A stretch of DNA of 64,000 nucleotides from Microbacterium pygmaeum (GCF_900100885.1 NZ_LT629692.1:2976001-3040000); one strand, 5' to 3'. Counted from the first letter of the stretch, positions 35,053 through 44,369 are shown. The notes: generated by a model not told the origin, from the letters alone. A program made the numbers and translations.

Positions 35053-37356
35053 TCAGCCTTCGACCGGGCCCTCTGCGGGGTCCTGAGGACCGGGGCTGGC
35101 CGCGGCGCGGCCCTCCTGGTCGGCGGGCTCCTCGAGGACCGGCTCGAGCGACAGCTTGCCGCGGTCATCGATCTTCGTGATCTTCACGAGGATCTTCTGA
35201 CCCACGTTGAGCACGTCCTCGACGTTCTCCACGCGCTTGCCACCGGCGAGCTTGCGGACCTCGCTGACGTGCAGCAGTCCGTCCTTGCCGGGCAGCAGCG
35301 AGATGAAGGCACCGAAGGTCGCCAGCTTCACCACGGTGCCGAGGAACTGCTCGCCGACCTCCGGGTTGGTGGGGTTGGCGATCGCGTTGACCTGGGCACG
35401 GGCTGCCTCTGCCGAGGGGCCGTCGGTCGCGCCGATGTAGACGGTGCCGTCCTCCTCGATCGAGATCTGCGCGCCGGTCTCGTCCTGGATGGCGTTGATC
35501 GTCTTGCCCTTGGGGCCGATCAGCTCGCCGATCTTGTCGACCGGGATCTGGACGCTGATCACGCGGGGCGCGGTCGGAGCCATCTCGTCCGGGCTGTCGA
35601 TCGCGGCGTTGAGCACGCCGAGGATCGTCAGGCGGGCCTCATGGGCCTGCTGCAGCGCGGCGGTGAGCACGGACGACGGGATGCCGTCGAGCTTCGTGTC
35701 GAGCTGGATGGCGGTGACGAACTCGCTCGTCCCGGCGACCTTGAAGTCCATGTCGCCGAGCGCGTCCTCGGCGCCCAGGATGTCGGTCAGTGCGGCGTAG
35801 CGCGTCTGGCCGTCGACCTCGTCCGAGACCAGACCCATCGCGATACCGGCGACGGGCGCGCGCAGCGGCACACCCGCGTTCAGCAGTGACAGGGTCGACG
35901 CGCACACCGAGCCCATCGACGTCGAGCCGTTGGAGCCGAGCGCCTCGGACACCTGACGGATCGCGTACGGGAACTCCTCGCGGCTGGGCAGCACCGGCAC
36001 GAGCGCGCGCTCGGCCAGGAAGCCGTGGCCGATCTCGCGACGCTTCGGGCTGCCGACGCGGCCGGTCTCACCGGTCGAATACGGCGGGAAGTTGTAGTGG
36101 TGCATGTAGCGCTTGTGCGTGACCGGCGACAGCGAGTCGATCTGCTGCTCCATCTTGAGCATGTTCAGCGTGGTGACACCCAGGATCTGGGTCTCGCCGC
36201 GCTGGAAGATCGCCGAGCCGTGGACGCGCGGGATGACCTGCACCTCGGCGTCGAGCGGTCGGATGTCGGCCAGGCCCCGGCCGTCCATGCGGACGCCCTC
36301 GGAGAGGATGCGACCGCGGACGATCACCTTGGTGACCGACTTGTAGGCGGCCGAGAACTCCAGCGTGGCGACGGCGGGCAGTTCGCCCGACTCGACGGCG
36401 GCGAGCAGCTCCGCCTTGACGGCGTCCTTCAGCTCGTCATCGGCGTTCTGACGCTCCTGCTTGTCGGCGATCTGGTAGATCGGGACGAGCTTGTCGTAGG
36501 CGCGGCCGGCGACGAAGTCGTAGGTCTGCTGGCTGTAGGGCAGGAAGACCGGGAATTCCTTGATCTCCTTCGCCGCGGTGTTCGCGACGACGTTCTGCGC
36601 GGCGACCAGCTGCTTGATGAAGGGCTTCGAGGCCTCGAGGCCTTCGGCGACGACCTGCTCGTTCGGCTTGACGGCGCCGCCCTTGATCAGGTTCCAGGAG
36701 CCTTCGGTGGCCTCGGCCTCGACCATCATGATCGCGACGTCTTCGTTGCCTGCGGCATCCGTGATGACGCGACCGGCGACGATGAGGTCGAACACGGCCT
36801 CTTCGAGCTGCGTGACAGTCGGGAACGCGATCCACTGGTCGGCGTTCTCGCCGTGGCCGGGGATGAGCGCGAGGCGGACGCCGGCGATCGGGCCGGAGAA
36901 CGGCAGGCCGGAGATCTGGGTCGAAAGCGACGCGGCGTTGATGGCCAGCGCGTCGTAGAACTCGCCGGGTGCGATCGAGAGGACGGTGACGACGATCTGG
37001 ACCTCGTTGCGGAGGCCGTCGACGAACGACGGGCGCAGGGGGCGGTCGATCAGACGGCACACCAGGATCGCCTCGGTCGAGGGGCGACCCTCGCGGCGGA
37101 AGAACGAGCCGGGGATCTTGCCTGCGGCGTACGAGCGCTCTTCCACGTCGACGGTCAGCGGGAAGAAGTCGAAGCCTTCACGCGGGTGCTTCCCGGCGCT
37201 GGTGGCCGAGAGGAGCATCGTCTCCTCGTCGAGGTAGGCGGCGACGGCGCCCTGCGCCTGCTGCGCGAGACGGCCGGTTTCGAAGCGGATGGTGCGGGTG
37301 CCGAAGCGGCCGTTGTCGAGAACGGCTTCCGCTGCGGTGATTTCAGGACCTTCCAA
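35053..37356 (-). CDS. pnp: Polyribonucleotide nucleotidyltransferase (PNPase)
   Basis: 767 aa. Phosphorolytic 3'-5' exoribonuclease of the RNA degradosome. Two RNase PH domains, then KH (VDKIGELIGPKGKTINAIQD) and S1 (VGEQFLGTVVKLATFGAFI) domains at the C-terminus. I chose the TTG at 37356 (LEGPEITAAEAV): AAGGAG lies seven bases upstream and this is the family's start. The frame stays open to an ATG at 37584, which would only translate the leader. rpsO, its usual neighbour, is 19 kb away here. Confidence 0.96.
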   Translation of the reverse strand: MEGPEITAAEAVLDNGRFGTRTIRFETGRLAQQAQGAVAAYLDEETMLLSATSAGKHPREGFDFFPLTVDVEERSYAAGKIPGSFFRREGRPSTEAILVCRLIDRPLRPSFVDGLRNEVQIVVTVLSIAPGEFYDALAINAASLSTQISGLPFSGPIAGVRLALIPGHGENADQWIAFPTVTQLEEAVFDLIVAGRVITDAAGNEDVAIMMVEAEATEGSWNLIKGGAVKPNEQVVAEGLEASKPFIKQLVAAQNVVANTAAKEIKEFPVFLPYSQQTYDFVAGRAYDKLVPIYQIADKQERQNADDELKDAVKAELLAAVESGELPAVATLEFSAAYKSVTKVIVRGRILSEGVRMDGRGLADIRPLDAEVQVIPRVHGSAIFQRGETQILGVTTLNMLKMEQQIDSLSPVTHKRYMHHYNFPPYSTGETGRVGSPKRREIGHGFLAERALVPVLPSREEFPYAIRQVSEALGSNGSTSMGSVCASTLSLLNAGVPLRAPVAGIAMGLVSDEVDGQTRYAALTDILGAEDALGDMDFKVAGTSEFVTAIQLDTKLDGIPSSVLTAALQQAHEARLTILGVLNAAIDSPDEMAPTAPRVISVQIPVDKIGELIGPKGKTINAIQDETGAQISIEEDGTVYIGATDGPSAEAARAQVNAIANPTNPEVGEQFLGTVVKLATFGAFISLLPGKDGLLHVSEVRKLAGGKRVENVEDVLNVGQKILVKITKIDDRGKLSLEPVLEEPADQEGRAAASPGPQDPAEGPVEG

Positions 37357-37606
37357 GAGGTCTCTCCTTCTTTGTTTATGCTCGCGAGTCCGTGTGACGC
37401 GCGAGCGTGCGAAGGAGCAGGAACAGGCAGGTATCGGCGCGCGCGAACGTATCGCGCGGATGTTGCCAGCGCTGGCCACCAGTAGAAACCCACCCGGCGC
37501 CGATGCGACGAGGAGACCACCACAGGGGACCAGCTTCCTGCCGGCCTGCTCCGTGAGCTCAGTTTTGAATTGAGCGGATGCCACAGGGGCAACCTTTCAG
37601 AGCCTA
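37357..37606 (-). promoter_or_regulatory. pnp promoter and long leader
   Basis: TAGGCT on the minus strand (37606-37601) is the best -10 element, giving a leader of roughly 240 bases before the TTG start with AAGGAG near its end. Long structured pnp leaders are sites of autoregulation in other bacteria. I see no conserved riboswitch here. The remaining bases to 37682 carry the promoter of the divergent small gene. Confidence 0.5.
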
Positions 37607-37670
37607 CCAGGGTGATCCGTGCATCCGCCCTGTCCCCCGTCCCGCCTGTACCGGGCGGTCGCGCCGGATC

Positions 37671-37676
37671 TAGGGT
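37671..37676 (+). promoter_or_regulatory. Leaderless -10 element for the DUF5302 gene
   Basis: TAGGGT ends six bases before the ATG at 37683. The spacer GGAGGC would also serve as a ribosome site. Confidence 0.5.
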
Positions 37677-37682
37677 GGAGGC

Positions 37683-37868
37683 ATGAGCACCGATGACGAA
37701 GCGGACGCCGCAGCGTCCGATGACATGAAGCGCAAGTTCAAAGAGGCGCTCGACAAGAAGAACGCGAAACACCGCGAGGGCGAGGCGCACCTCGACGGCG
37801 ATTCGTCGATCCACGGTGCGCACGGTGCCGCGCAGACCAAGCGCGAGTTCCGTCGCAAGAGCGGCTGA
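37683..37868 (+). CDS. DUF5302 small charged protein
   Basis: 61 aa, DUF5302 family of actinobacteria; function unknown. Highly charged and probably partly disordered: an acidic N-terminus, a basic helix (MKRKFKEALDKKNAKH) and a basic tail (KREFRRKSG) of nucleic-acid-binding character. It is followed 11 bases later by another very small gene and then a strong hairpin, so the two form a minimal operon. Confidence 0.8.
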   Translation: MSTDDEADAAASDDMKRKFKEALDKKNAKHREGEAHLDGDSSIHGAHGAAQTKREFRRKSG

Positions 37869-37879
37869 GAGGAGCCGAG

Positions 37880-38017
37880 ATGGTCTTCGATCCCACGTTT
37901 CAGGAGATCTCCCAGGAGGCGGACGAGCTGCCCGACCTGGACGGATCCGACGCGGACGCCGAGCCCCTCGGGGCAGACGTCGAGGCCGACGATCTGCCGC
38001 CCGAGGGCGCTGAGTAG
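37880..38017 (+). CDS. Very small acidic protein
   Basis: 45 aa, not recognised. Extremely acidic (about 15 Asp/Glu and no Lys or Arg), no membrane segment, probably disordered. It is supported by an AGGAG ribosome site five bases before its ATG, by its position 11 bases after the DUF5302 gene and by a strong terminator ten bases after its stop. The basic/acidic pairing with DUF5302 suggests that the two peptides might interact, which is inference. Confidence 0.65.
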   Translation: MVFDPTFQEISQEADELPDLDGSDADAEPLGADVEADDLPPEGAE

Positions 38018-38026
38018 CCACGACGC

Positions 38027-38061
38027 CACGAAGCCCGCCTGCGCTGCAGGCGGGCTTCGTG
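38027..38061. terminator. Bidirectional terminator
   Basis: A perfect 16-bp stem (CACGAAGCCCGCCTGC, loop GCT, exact complement) between the small acidic gene (+) and dctA (-). It can end both transcripts. Confidence 0.85.
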
Positions 38062-38074
38062 CTGTCCGGGGACG

Positions 38075-39529
38075 TCAGGAGCTGAGGGCGCCCGCTCGTT
38101 CGCGCGAGCGGTCCCGCGCAGCCTGCTCCTCGGCGACGACGGCCTCTTCGAGGCCCTGCGTCCCGACGGCATCCTTCGCCGAGGACATCCCGTCGTGGCC
38201 GTCACCCGACAGCGTCGACTCGTCGAAGGGGTCGCCTCCGGCCAGGACGCGGTTCACCTGCGTCTTGTCGATCTCCTTCGTCCAGGTGCCGATGAGGATC
38301 GTCGCGACCGCGTTGCCGGTGAAGTTGGTCACGGCCCGCCCCTCGGACATGAAGCGGTCGATCCCGACGATGACGCCGACTCCGTCGACGAGGTCCGGGC
38401 GGTAGGCCTGCAGTCCGCCGGCGAGGGTCGCAAGGCCCGCGCCGGTGACGCCCGCGGCTCCCTTGGAGGCGATGACCATGAACAGCAGCAGTCCGATCTG
38501 CTCGCCGATCGACATCGGCATGCCCATCCCGGCCGCGATGAACAGCGAGGCCATCGTGAGGTAGATCGCCGTGCCGTCGAGGTTGAACGAGTAGCCGGTC
38601 GGCACTGTGATGCCCACCACCGGCTTGGAGACGCCGAGGTGCTCCATCTTGGCGATCAGGCGCGGCAGCGCCGACTCGGAGGACGAGGTGCCCACGATGA
38701 GCAGGTACTCGCGGGCCAGGTACTTCATGAGGCTGAAGATGTTGACCCGCGCGACGGCGTACAGGAGCGTGCCGAGGATCCCGAAGACGAACAGCGCGCA
38801 GGTGATGTAGAACGCGATCATCAGCACGCCAAGACTCACGATGGCCGCGAACCCGGTCTTGCCAACCACCGCGGCGATCGCCCCGAACGCGCCGAGCGGC
38901 GCGAGCCACAGGATCATGCCCAGGATGCGGAAGACCAGCGCCTGCAGATGCTTCACCGCGTTCATGATGGGCTCGCCCTTGGCTCCCATCTTCTGCAGCG
39001 CGAAGCCGACCAGGAGCGCGATGAACAGCACCTGCAGGACGCTCTCACCCGTGAACGCCGAGAAGAAGGTCGTCGGGATGATGCCGAGGATGAACTCCTG
39101 CGTCGTCTTGGCCTCCGTCGCGCCGGCGTCGTAGGTCGAGTTCGTCATGTTGAGGCCCTCACCGGGGTGGATGAGGTTGCCCACGACAAGCCCGATCGCC
39201 AGCGCGAAGGTGGTCATGATCATGAAGTACAGCAGCGCGAGCCCGCCGATCTTGCCGACCGTGGCTGCCTTGGCGATCGATCCCACCCCGACGACGATCG
39301 TGCAGAAGATGATCGGAGCGATCATCATCTTGATCAGGGCGACGAATCCCTTTCCGATCGGCTCCAGTGCCACGGCGAAATCCGGCCAGATCAGGCCGAT
39401 CGTGGCTCCGGCGACCACCGCGATGATCACCGCGATGTAGAGCCAGGTGTGCCTGTCCCACGACGTCTTGCCGCGCCGCCAGTTGAAGCCGGGCAGTGCG
39501 AACGATTGTGTTCTGGGGATCTGAGCCAT
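38075..39529 (-). CDS. dctA: C4-dicarboxylate/cation symporter DctA
   Basis: 484 aa membrane protein, DAACS family; imports succinate, fumarate, malate (possibly aspartate). The family signatures GTSSSESALPRLI (about 278-290) and GYSFNLDGTAIYL (about 308-320) and the usual eight membrane helices with two re-entrant loops are present, then a hydrophilic tail of about 50 residues. Of two adjacent ATGs the second fits the GGAGG spacing. It is divergent from the sensor kinase/regulator pair that probably controls it. Confidence 0.93.
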   Translation of the reverse strand: MAQIPRTQSFALPGFNWRRGKTSWDRHTWLYIAVIIAVVAGATIGLIWPDFAVALEPIGKGFVALIKMMIAPIIFCTIVVGVGSIAKAATVGKIGGLALLYFMIMTTFALAIGLVVGNLIHPGEGLNMTNSTYDAGATEAKTTQEFILGIIPTTFFSAFTGESVLQVLFIALLVGFALQKMGAKGEPIMNAVKHLQALVFRILGMILWLAPLGAFGAIAAVVGKTGFAAIVSLGVLMIAFYITCALFVFGILGTLLYAVARVNIFSLMKYLAREYLLIVGTSSSESALPRLIAKMEHLGVSKPVVGITVPTGYSFNLDGTAIYLTMASLFIAAGMGMPMSIGEQIGLLLFMVIASKGAAGVTGAGLATLAGGLQAYRPDLVDGVGVIVGIDRFMSEGRAVTNFTGNAVATILIGTWTKEIDKTQVNRVLAGGDPFDESTLSGDGHDGMSSAKDAVGTQGLEEAVVAEEQAARDRSRERAGALSS

Positions 39530-39670
39530 CATCGCCTCCGAAGGGATCGAAACTTCGCTGTTCTCGGACCGCAGGTCGCGGACCGTCCTGGGATTACTGT
39601 GGGCGACGGGTGCCGGGCGGCCGGGGTTGTGGTCGTATTGGTCTCGACGCGGATCGAAGGCGAGGAGCGG

Positions 39671-40942
39671 ATGGCCGGCAGCGGTGGTGGGAGTGCGGCC
39701 TCGCGCGTCTTCCTCGCCTTCCTCGGTGCCGTCGTGGTCATCACCTGCCTGCTCGCGGCGCTGCTGGCGTTCCAGGCCCAGGCCACCGAGCGCGCCGAGG
39801 CCGAGACGGTGACGCTCGCCGTCGCGCGCACGATCGCCGAGATGCCCGAGGTGGTCACGGCCGTGACGGCCGGATCGGATGCTGCGGCCACAGCGCTGCT
39901 GCAGCCGGTCGCCGAGCGGATCATGGCCCAGACCCCGATCGACTTCGTGACCATCATGACGACGGACGGGATCCGCCTCACCCATGCCGATCCTGCACAG
40001 ATCGGCAGGCCCTACCTCGGCACGATCGAACCGGGGCTGGCGGGCCGGGAACTGACGGAGGAGGCGATCGGGACGCTCGGACCGTCGCTGCGCTCGGTGG
40101 TGCCGGTCACCTCCGACGGCGCCGTGGTGGCATTGGTCTCCGCCGGGATCACCCTCGGCAGCGTCGGCTCCGGCGTCGTCGGTCAGCTGCCGTTCGTGAT
40201 CGCCGTGGCGATCGCCCTCGCCGCGTTCGGCATCGCCGCGGCGTGGTTCGCGGGACGATTCACCCGTCGGATCGCCGGCGACCTCCCGGCGAGCGCCGTG
40301 CGCGACGCGGTGTCGTCGTACGAGTCGGTGCGCACGCTCGGCGAGGCGCTGCGCGCGCAGACCCATGAGCACGGCAATCGCATGCACACGGCGGTGGCAC
40401 TCCTCGAGCTCGGTCGCACGGCCGAGGCGATCGGGATCCTGACCGAGACATCGCGTCAGAGTCAGGTGCTGGTCGATCAGGTGGCCGCGCGGCGCGACGG
40501 CGACCCCACGGTTGGGGCGCTGCTGCTGGGCAAAGCGGCCCAGGCGCGGGAGCGGGGCGTGCAGTGGACCGCCGAGATCGATCCGGCCGCGCCGCGCAGC
40601 ACGCTGAGCCCGGTCGACGCGGTCTCGGTGGTCGGCAACCTGATCGACAACGCTGTCGATGCGGCCGCCGCGGGCGCGGAGCCGCGCTGGGTCCGTGTGA
40701 TCTTCACATCCGCATCGGGCGGCGCGCTGGCGGTGACGGTGTCCGACTCGGGGGAGGGCGTTCCCCTGGAACTTCACGAGCGCATCTTCGAGCACGGATT
40801 CTCGACGAAGCCGGCGGGAGCCGACGGCCGCGGCGTCGGTCTGGCCCTCGTGCGGGGAATCGTCGAGGACGCGGGCGGGTCGATCGACCACTCCCCCGAT
40901 CCGACGACCTTCCGAGCGATCCTGCCGGGGCGGCGCGGATGA
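39671..40942 (+). CDS. CitA/DcuS-type sensor histidine kinase without cytoplasmic PAS
   Basis: 423 aa. Membrane segments at 13-35 and 173-195 enclose a periplasmic PDC-like sensor domain (DFVTIMTTDGIRLTHADP is typical of C4-dicarboxylate/citrate sensors). The H box with His232 (QTHEHGNRMHTAVALLELG) follows only about 37 residues after the second membrane segment, so the cytoplasmic PAS domain of DcuS/CitA is missing. N (NLIDNAVDAA), G1 (DSGEGVP) and G2 (GRGVGLAL) boxes are intact. The start at 39671 has GAGGAG; the frame is open far upstream. Confidence 0.9.
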   Translation: MAGSGGGSAASRVFLAFLGAVVVITCLLAALLAFQAQATERAEAETVTLAVARTIAEMPEVVTAVTAGSDAAATALLQPVAERIMAQTPIDFVTIMTTDGIRLTHADPAQIGRPYLGTIEPGLAGRELTEEAIGTLGPSLRSVVPVTSDGAVVALVSAGITLGSVGSGVVGQLPFVIAVAIALAAFGIAAAWFAGRFTRRIAGDLPASAVRDAVSSYESVRTLGEALRAQTHEHGNRMHTAVALLELGRTAEAIGILTETSRQSQVLVDQVAARRDGDPTVGALLLGKAAQARERGVQWTAEIDPAAPRSTLSPVDAVSVVGNLIDNAVDAAAAGAEPRWVRVIFTSASGGALAVTVSDSGEGVPLELHERIFEHGFSTKPAGADGRGVGLALVRGIVEDAGGSIDHSPDPTTFRAILPGRRG

Positions 40943-41625
40943 TCTCCGTCCTGCTGGTCGACGACGATGCGCTCACCCTCGAGCTGCACCGCAACTACAT
41001 CGAGCGCCTCGAGGGCTTCCGGGTGACGGCCGAATGCACCGGGGCCCGAGCGGCGGTCTCGGCGATCCTCGAGCGCCCGCCCGCGGGCGGCATCGACCTC
41101 GTGCTGCTCGATGTCACGATGCCCGACGGGTCCGGCCTGGATGTCCTGCGGCACGTGCGCGCCCGCGCCGCCGACGTCGACGTGATCGCGGTGACCGGGG
41201 TACGGGACGCCGACGTCGTCCGTCAGATGGTGGGCCTCGGGGTCGCGCAGTATCTGGTCAAGCCGTTTCCGTTCGCGGTGTTCCGTGAGCGACTGATGCA
41301 GTACGAGGCCTATCGGCGGCGCGCGCGGGAGGCGTCGGGTCCTGCCACTCAGTCCGAGATCGATGCGATGTTCGGCGCGCTGCGGCCCGCGGCATCCGCT
41401 CCGTTGCCCAAAGGACTGTCGGCGGAGACCCTCGATCGTGTGAGCGAGGGCGTCCGCGCAGCGGGCGCGCTGTCGGCGGCCGAGGCGGCGGAGGAGCTCG
41501 GGATGTCGCGGGTCGCGGTCCGGCGCTACCTGGAGCATCTCGCGGAGACCGGGCTGGTGCTGCGGGCGCCCCGCTACGGGACGCCGGGCAGACCCGAGAC
41601 CGAGTACCGCTGGCGGGCGCTCTGA
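40939..41625 (+). CDS. CitB/DcuR-type response regulator
   Basis: 228 aa. Receiver domain with phospho-acceptor Asp58 (LLDVTMPDGSG), acidic pair Asp8-Asp9 and Lys108 (LVKPF). The C-terminal winged helix (about 165-215; GALSAAEAAEELGMSRVAVR) is of the CitB/DcuR kind. Its ATG overlaps the kinase stop by four bases (ATGA). By context it activates dctA in response to dicarboxylates. It is convergent with the next gene at a distance of one base. Confidence 0.92.
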   Translation: MISVLLVDDDALTLELHRNYIERLEGFRVTAECTGARAAVSAILERPPAGGIDLVLLDVTMPDGSGLDVLRHVRARAADVDVIAVTGVRDADVVRQMVGLGVAQYLVKPFPFAVFRERLMQYEAYRRRAREASGPATQSEIDAMFGALRPAASAPLPKGLSAETLDRVSEGVRAAGALSAAEAAEELGMSRVAVRRYLEHLAETGLVLRAPRYGTPGRPETEYRWRAL

Positions 41626-41626
41626 A

Positions 41627-43606
41627 TCAGCTCGGCGCCGGAACCGAGCGCGTCGAGCCGGGGCGTTCGATGAGCACGTAGTCCGCGTGCTTCGCGGAAC
41701 GCCCGTCACCGGCGGTGCGCCCGTGCAGGCGGCGCCACACCCAGGGCACCGCGTGCTCGCGCAGCCAGCCGGGTCCTGCGGCCTCGTCGTCGTCGATGTG
41801 CAGCGTCGCGTCCAGATCGGCCAGCGCCTCGGCGTGCGGCACGCCGAGGGCTTCGGCCGCACGGTAAGCCAGGAACCGATGCCCGCGGGAGCGCAGATGC
41901 ACGCGATCGGCGCCCCACATGTCGATGTGGCCGATCTCCGGGTGAGCCTCCAGATCGAGCAGGCGCGCGCCGGTGTCCGCCGCGACGCGGCGCAGCTCCG
42001 AGTTGAACTCGGCGAACGTGCGCGCGAACAGCACCGCCGCACGACGACGCGGGAGGAACGGCGTGACCAGCAGGACGTCGCAGCCGGCATCCCGGAGGCT
42101 GCGCACTCCCACCTCGAGCTCTCGCGCGAGCGCCCGGGGATCGGCGCCACGCCCGACGAGGTCGTTGGCGCCCATGAACACCGAGACGAGATCCGGCCGC
42201 ATCTGCAGCGCAGCCGGCAGCTGCTCGGTGAGCAGGTGATGGATCCGCTTGCTGCGGATGGCGAGGTTCGCGTACCGGAACGGCGAGCTGCCGCCGTTGC
42301 CGTGGGCCAGCAGCTGCGCGAGACGATCGGCCCAGCCGCGGTACTCCCCCGCCGGCATGCGCGAACTGTCGGAGAGCCCTTCGGTCAGCGAGTCCCCCAG
42401 CGCCACGAAGCGCTTCCATCGAGGTGCCGGGCCGGCCTCGGCGATCGAGGGGGCCGCCGGTCGGGTGACCGAGCGCGCGAGCATCGCGTCGTCGATGGGC
42501 CGCAGCATCCGCGCCTCCTCGTAATGGCCCACGAGCTGGTCGCCCAGCGCCTCCCACGTGCGGTCCTTCACGGAAGCCCGGGCGGCGGCGGAGAACGCGC
42601 GCCGCTTGGACGGGTCGCCCACCAGGTCGGACACCCGAGCGCGGAGGTCCGCGACGTCGCCCGGTCGGTAGAGCCAGCCGTCGACGCTGCTGCGGACGAG
42701 GTCGACCGGGCCGCCTCGCCCGGTGGCCACCACCGGGACGCCGCTTGCCAGCGCCTCCTGGATCGTCTGGCCGAACGTCTCGCTCTCGCCGGGATGGACG
42801 AACACGTCGAAGCTCGCCAGCGTCTCCGCCAGTTCCGTCCCGGACAGGTGACCGGTGAAGACGGCGCCGGGAAGCGCCCTCTCGAGCGCGCTTCGGGACG
42901 GGCCGTCGCCCACGATCACGAGGCGCACGCCCGGCAGGTCGCGCAGCGCGATCAGATCCTCGACCTGCTTCTCGGGGGCGAGGCGTCCGACGTAGCCGAC
43001 GATGGTCTCGCCGCCGGCGGCGACCCGACCCCTCCAGTGCTCGCTGCGTCGCTCCGGGCGGAACCGTTCGGCGTCCACGCCGCGACCCCAGCGACGGAGG
43101 CGGTCGACGCCGAGGCCTTCGAGCTGCTGGATCGCCGACGTCGAGGGAGCCAGGGTGAGGGTGGCGCGGCGGTGCAGGCGCGCGGTGTGCGATGCCGCGA
43201 ACGCGCTCGCCTGCGGAATGCCGTATTTCTGCGCGTAGGCGATCACGTCGGTCTGGTACACGGCGACCGACGGGATGCACAGCGCATCGGCCACGACGAC
43301 GCCCTGCCAGCCCAGGACGAACGGCGACGCGAGGTGCAGCACGTCCGCATCGAACGCTCGCAGCAGCGTGGCCAGGCGGGCGACACGCGCGAAGACGACG
43401 CGCACCTGCGGGTAGGAGGGCAGCGGGACCGAGCGCAGGAGCGCGGTGCGCGCTCCGTGCAGGTCGGCGGTCACCTCGCCGGCCTTGGGGGCGATCACCA
43501 GCGTCTGGTGGCCTTGTCGCTCCAGATGCCGGAGCACGTGGAGCACCGATCCCGTCACGCCGTTCATGTGCGGGAGGAACGATTCTGCAAGCAACGCGAC
43601 TCTCAC
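41627..43606 (-). CDS. Fusion of GT4 glycosyltransferase and SGNH hydrolase
   Basis: 659 aa. Residues about 1-370 form a GT-B glycosyltransferase of family GT4 (start LAESFLPHMNGVTGSV; Lys213 in LAPEKQ; EX7E motif Glu276-Glu284 in GESETFGQTIQE), similar to mannosyltransferases MgtA/PimB. Residues about 398-620 form an SGNH/GDSL hydrolase with Ser406 (ALGDSLTEG), GAND and DRVH. A 30-residue linker joins them. A GTG start at 43606 matches the family start. Possible job: glycosylation and deacylation of the same lipid or glycan. The single frame is intact. Confidence 0.85.
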   Translation of the reverse strand: MRVALLAESFLPHMNGVTGSVLHVLRHLERQGHQTLVIAPKAGEVTADLHGARTALLRSVPLPSYPQVRVVFARVARLATLLRAFDADVLHLASPFVLGWQGVVVADALCIPSVAVYQTDVIAYAQKYGIPQASAFAASHTARLHRRATLTLAPSTSAIQQLEGLGVDRLRRWGRGVDAERFRPERRSEHWRGRVAAGGETIVGYVGRLAPEKQVEDLIALRDLPGVRLVIVGDGPSRSALERALPGAVFTGHLSGTELAETLASFDVFVHPGESETFGQTIQEALASGVPVVATGRGGPVDLVRSSVDGWLYRPGDVADLRARVSDLVGDPSKRRAFSAAARASVKDRTWEALGDQLVGHYEEARMLRPIDDAMLARSVTRPAAPSIAEAGPAPRWKRFVALGDSLTEGLSDSSRMPAGEYRGWADRLAQLLAHGNGGSSPFRYANLAIRSKRIHHLLTEQLPAALQMRPDLVSVFMGANDLVGRGADPRALARELEVGVRSLRDAGCDVLLVTPFLPRRRAAVLFARTFAEFNSELRRVAADTGARLLDLEAHPEIGHIDMWGADRVHLRSRGHRFLAYRAAEALGVPHAEALADLDATLHIDDDEAAGPGWLREHAVPWVWRRLHGRTAGDGRSAKHADYVLIERPGSTRSVPAPS

Positions 43607-43745
43607 GTTCCCAGGGTGAGGGTCCAGCGACGAGCGGATGCCGCGGAAGGGCGCCCTTCGTCCAGAGTTCACCGGATGCACCCGCCCGCGTCACCGGACG
43701 TGCGCCGTTTCGTCGCCGTTCATCCACGGATGCTACCCAGGACGG

Positions 43746-44369
43746 GTGGTGGAGGAGATGCTGGCCCAGCTCGCGAGCAGCGTGTGGGCGCTGCCCGTGC
43801 TGTTCCTGCTGGTGCTGGGCGACGCGTTCCTGGTCATCATCCCCGGCGAGACGGCCGTGACCGCGTTCGCGGCGCTTTCCGTCGCTCAGGGACAGCCGTC
43901 GCTGGTCGGAGTGGTCGCCGTCGCAGCCGCCGCTGCTCTCAGCGGAGACGTGATCTGCTATCTGATCGGACGCCGCACCGGATTGGACCGCTGGGCGTGG
44001 ATGCGCCGGCCGCGGGTGGTCGCGGCGTTCGGCTGGGCGCGCACGCGGCTGGATCGCAGCACCGCCGCGGTGCTCTTCAGCGCGCGGTTCATTCCGTTCG
44101 GGCGTCTCGCTGTCAACCTGACGGCAGGGGCGAGTCGCGTGCCGGCCCCGCGCTACGTCCTCTTCGCGGCCGGAGCGGCCGTGGTCTGGGCGCTCTATCA
44201 GGCCTTCATCGGCGCGGTCGTGGCCCATCTGCTTCCCGGCTCGCCGCTGCTGGCCGTCGTCGTCTCGATCGTCGTCGCCCTGCTCGCAGGGCTGCTCCTC
44301 GATGCCGTCCTGGCCCGGCGCTGGCGACGCCCGCGCCCGCCGGCGGAGCGGGATGTCGTCCGGGACTGA
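43746..44369 (+). CDS. DedA family membrane protein
   Basis: 207 aa. DedA/SNARE-associated fold: four to five membrane segments with the family motifs PGETAVTAFAALSVAQG, GDVICYLIGRRTG and the FSARFIPFGR-x6-AG segment. The family flips polyprenyl-phosphate or phospholipid head groups. The start is uncertain among GTG 43746, GTG 43749 and ATG 43758; all leave the domain intact. The nuclease gene follows after 12 bases on the same strand. Confidence 0.85.
   Translation: MVEEMLAQLASSVWALPVLFLLVLGDAFLVIIPGETAVTAFAALSVAQGQPSLVGVVAVAAAAALSGDVICYLIGRRTGLDRWAWMRRPRVVAAFGWARTRLDRSTAAVLFSARFIPFGRLAVNLTAGASRVPAPRYVLFAAGAAVVWALYQAFIGAVVAHLLPGSPLLAVVVSIVVALLAGLLLDAVLARRWRRPRPPAERDVVRD

Noticed and set aside
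35053..37584. PNPase starting at the upstream ATG 37584
   Set aside because: It would add 76 residues that translate the leader. The TTG at 37356 has AAGGAG and begins the conserved LEGPEI sequence.
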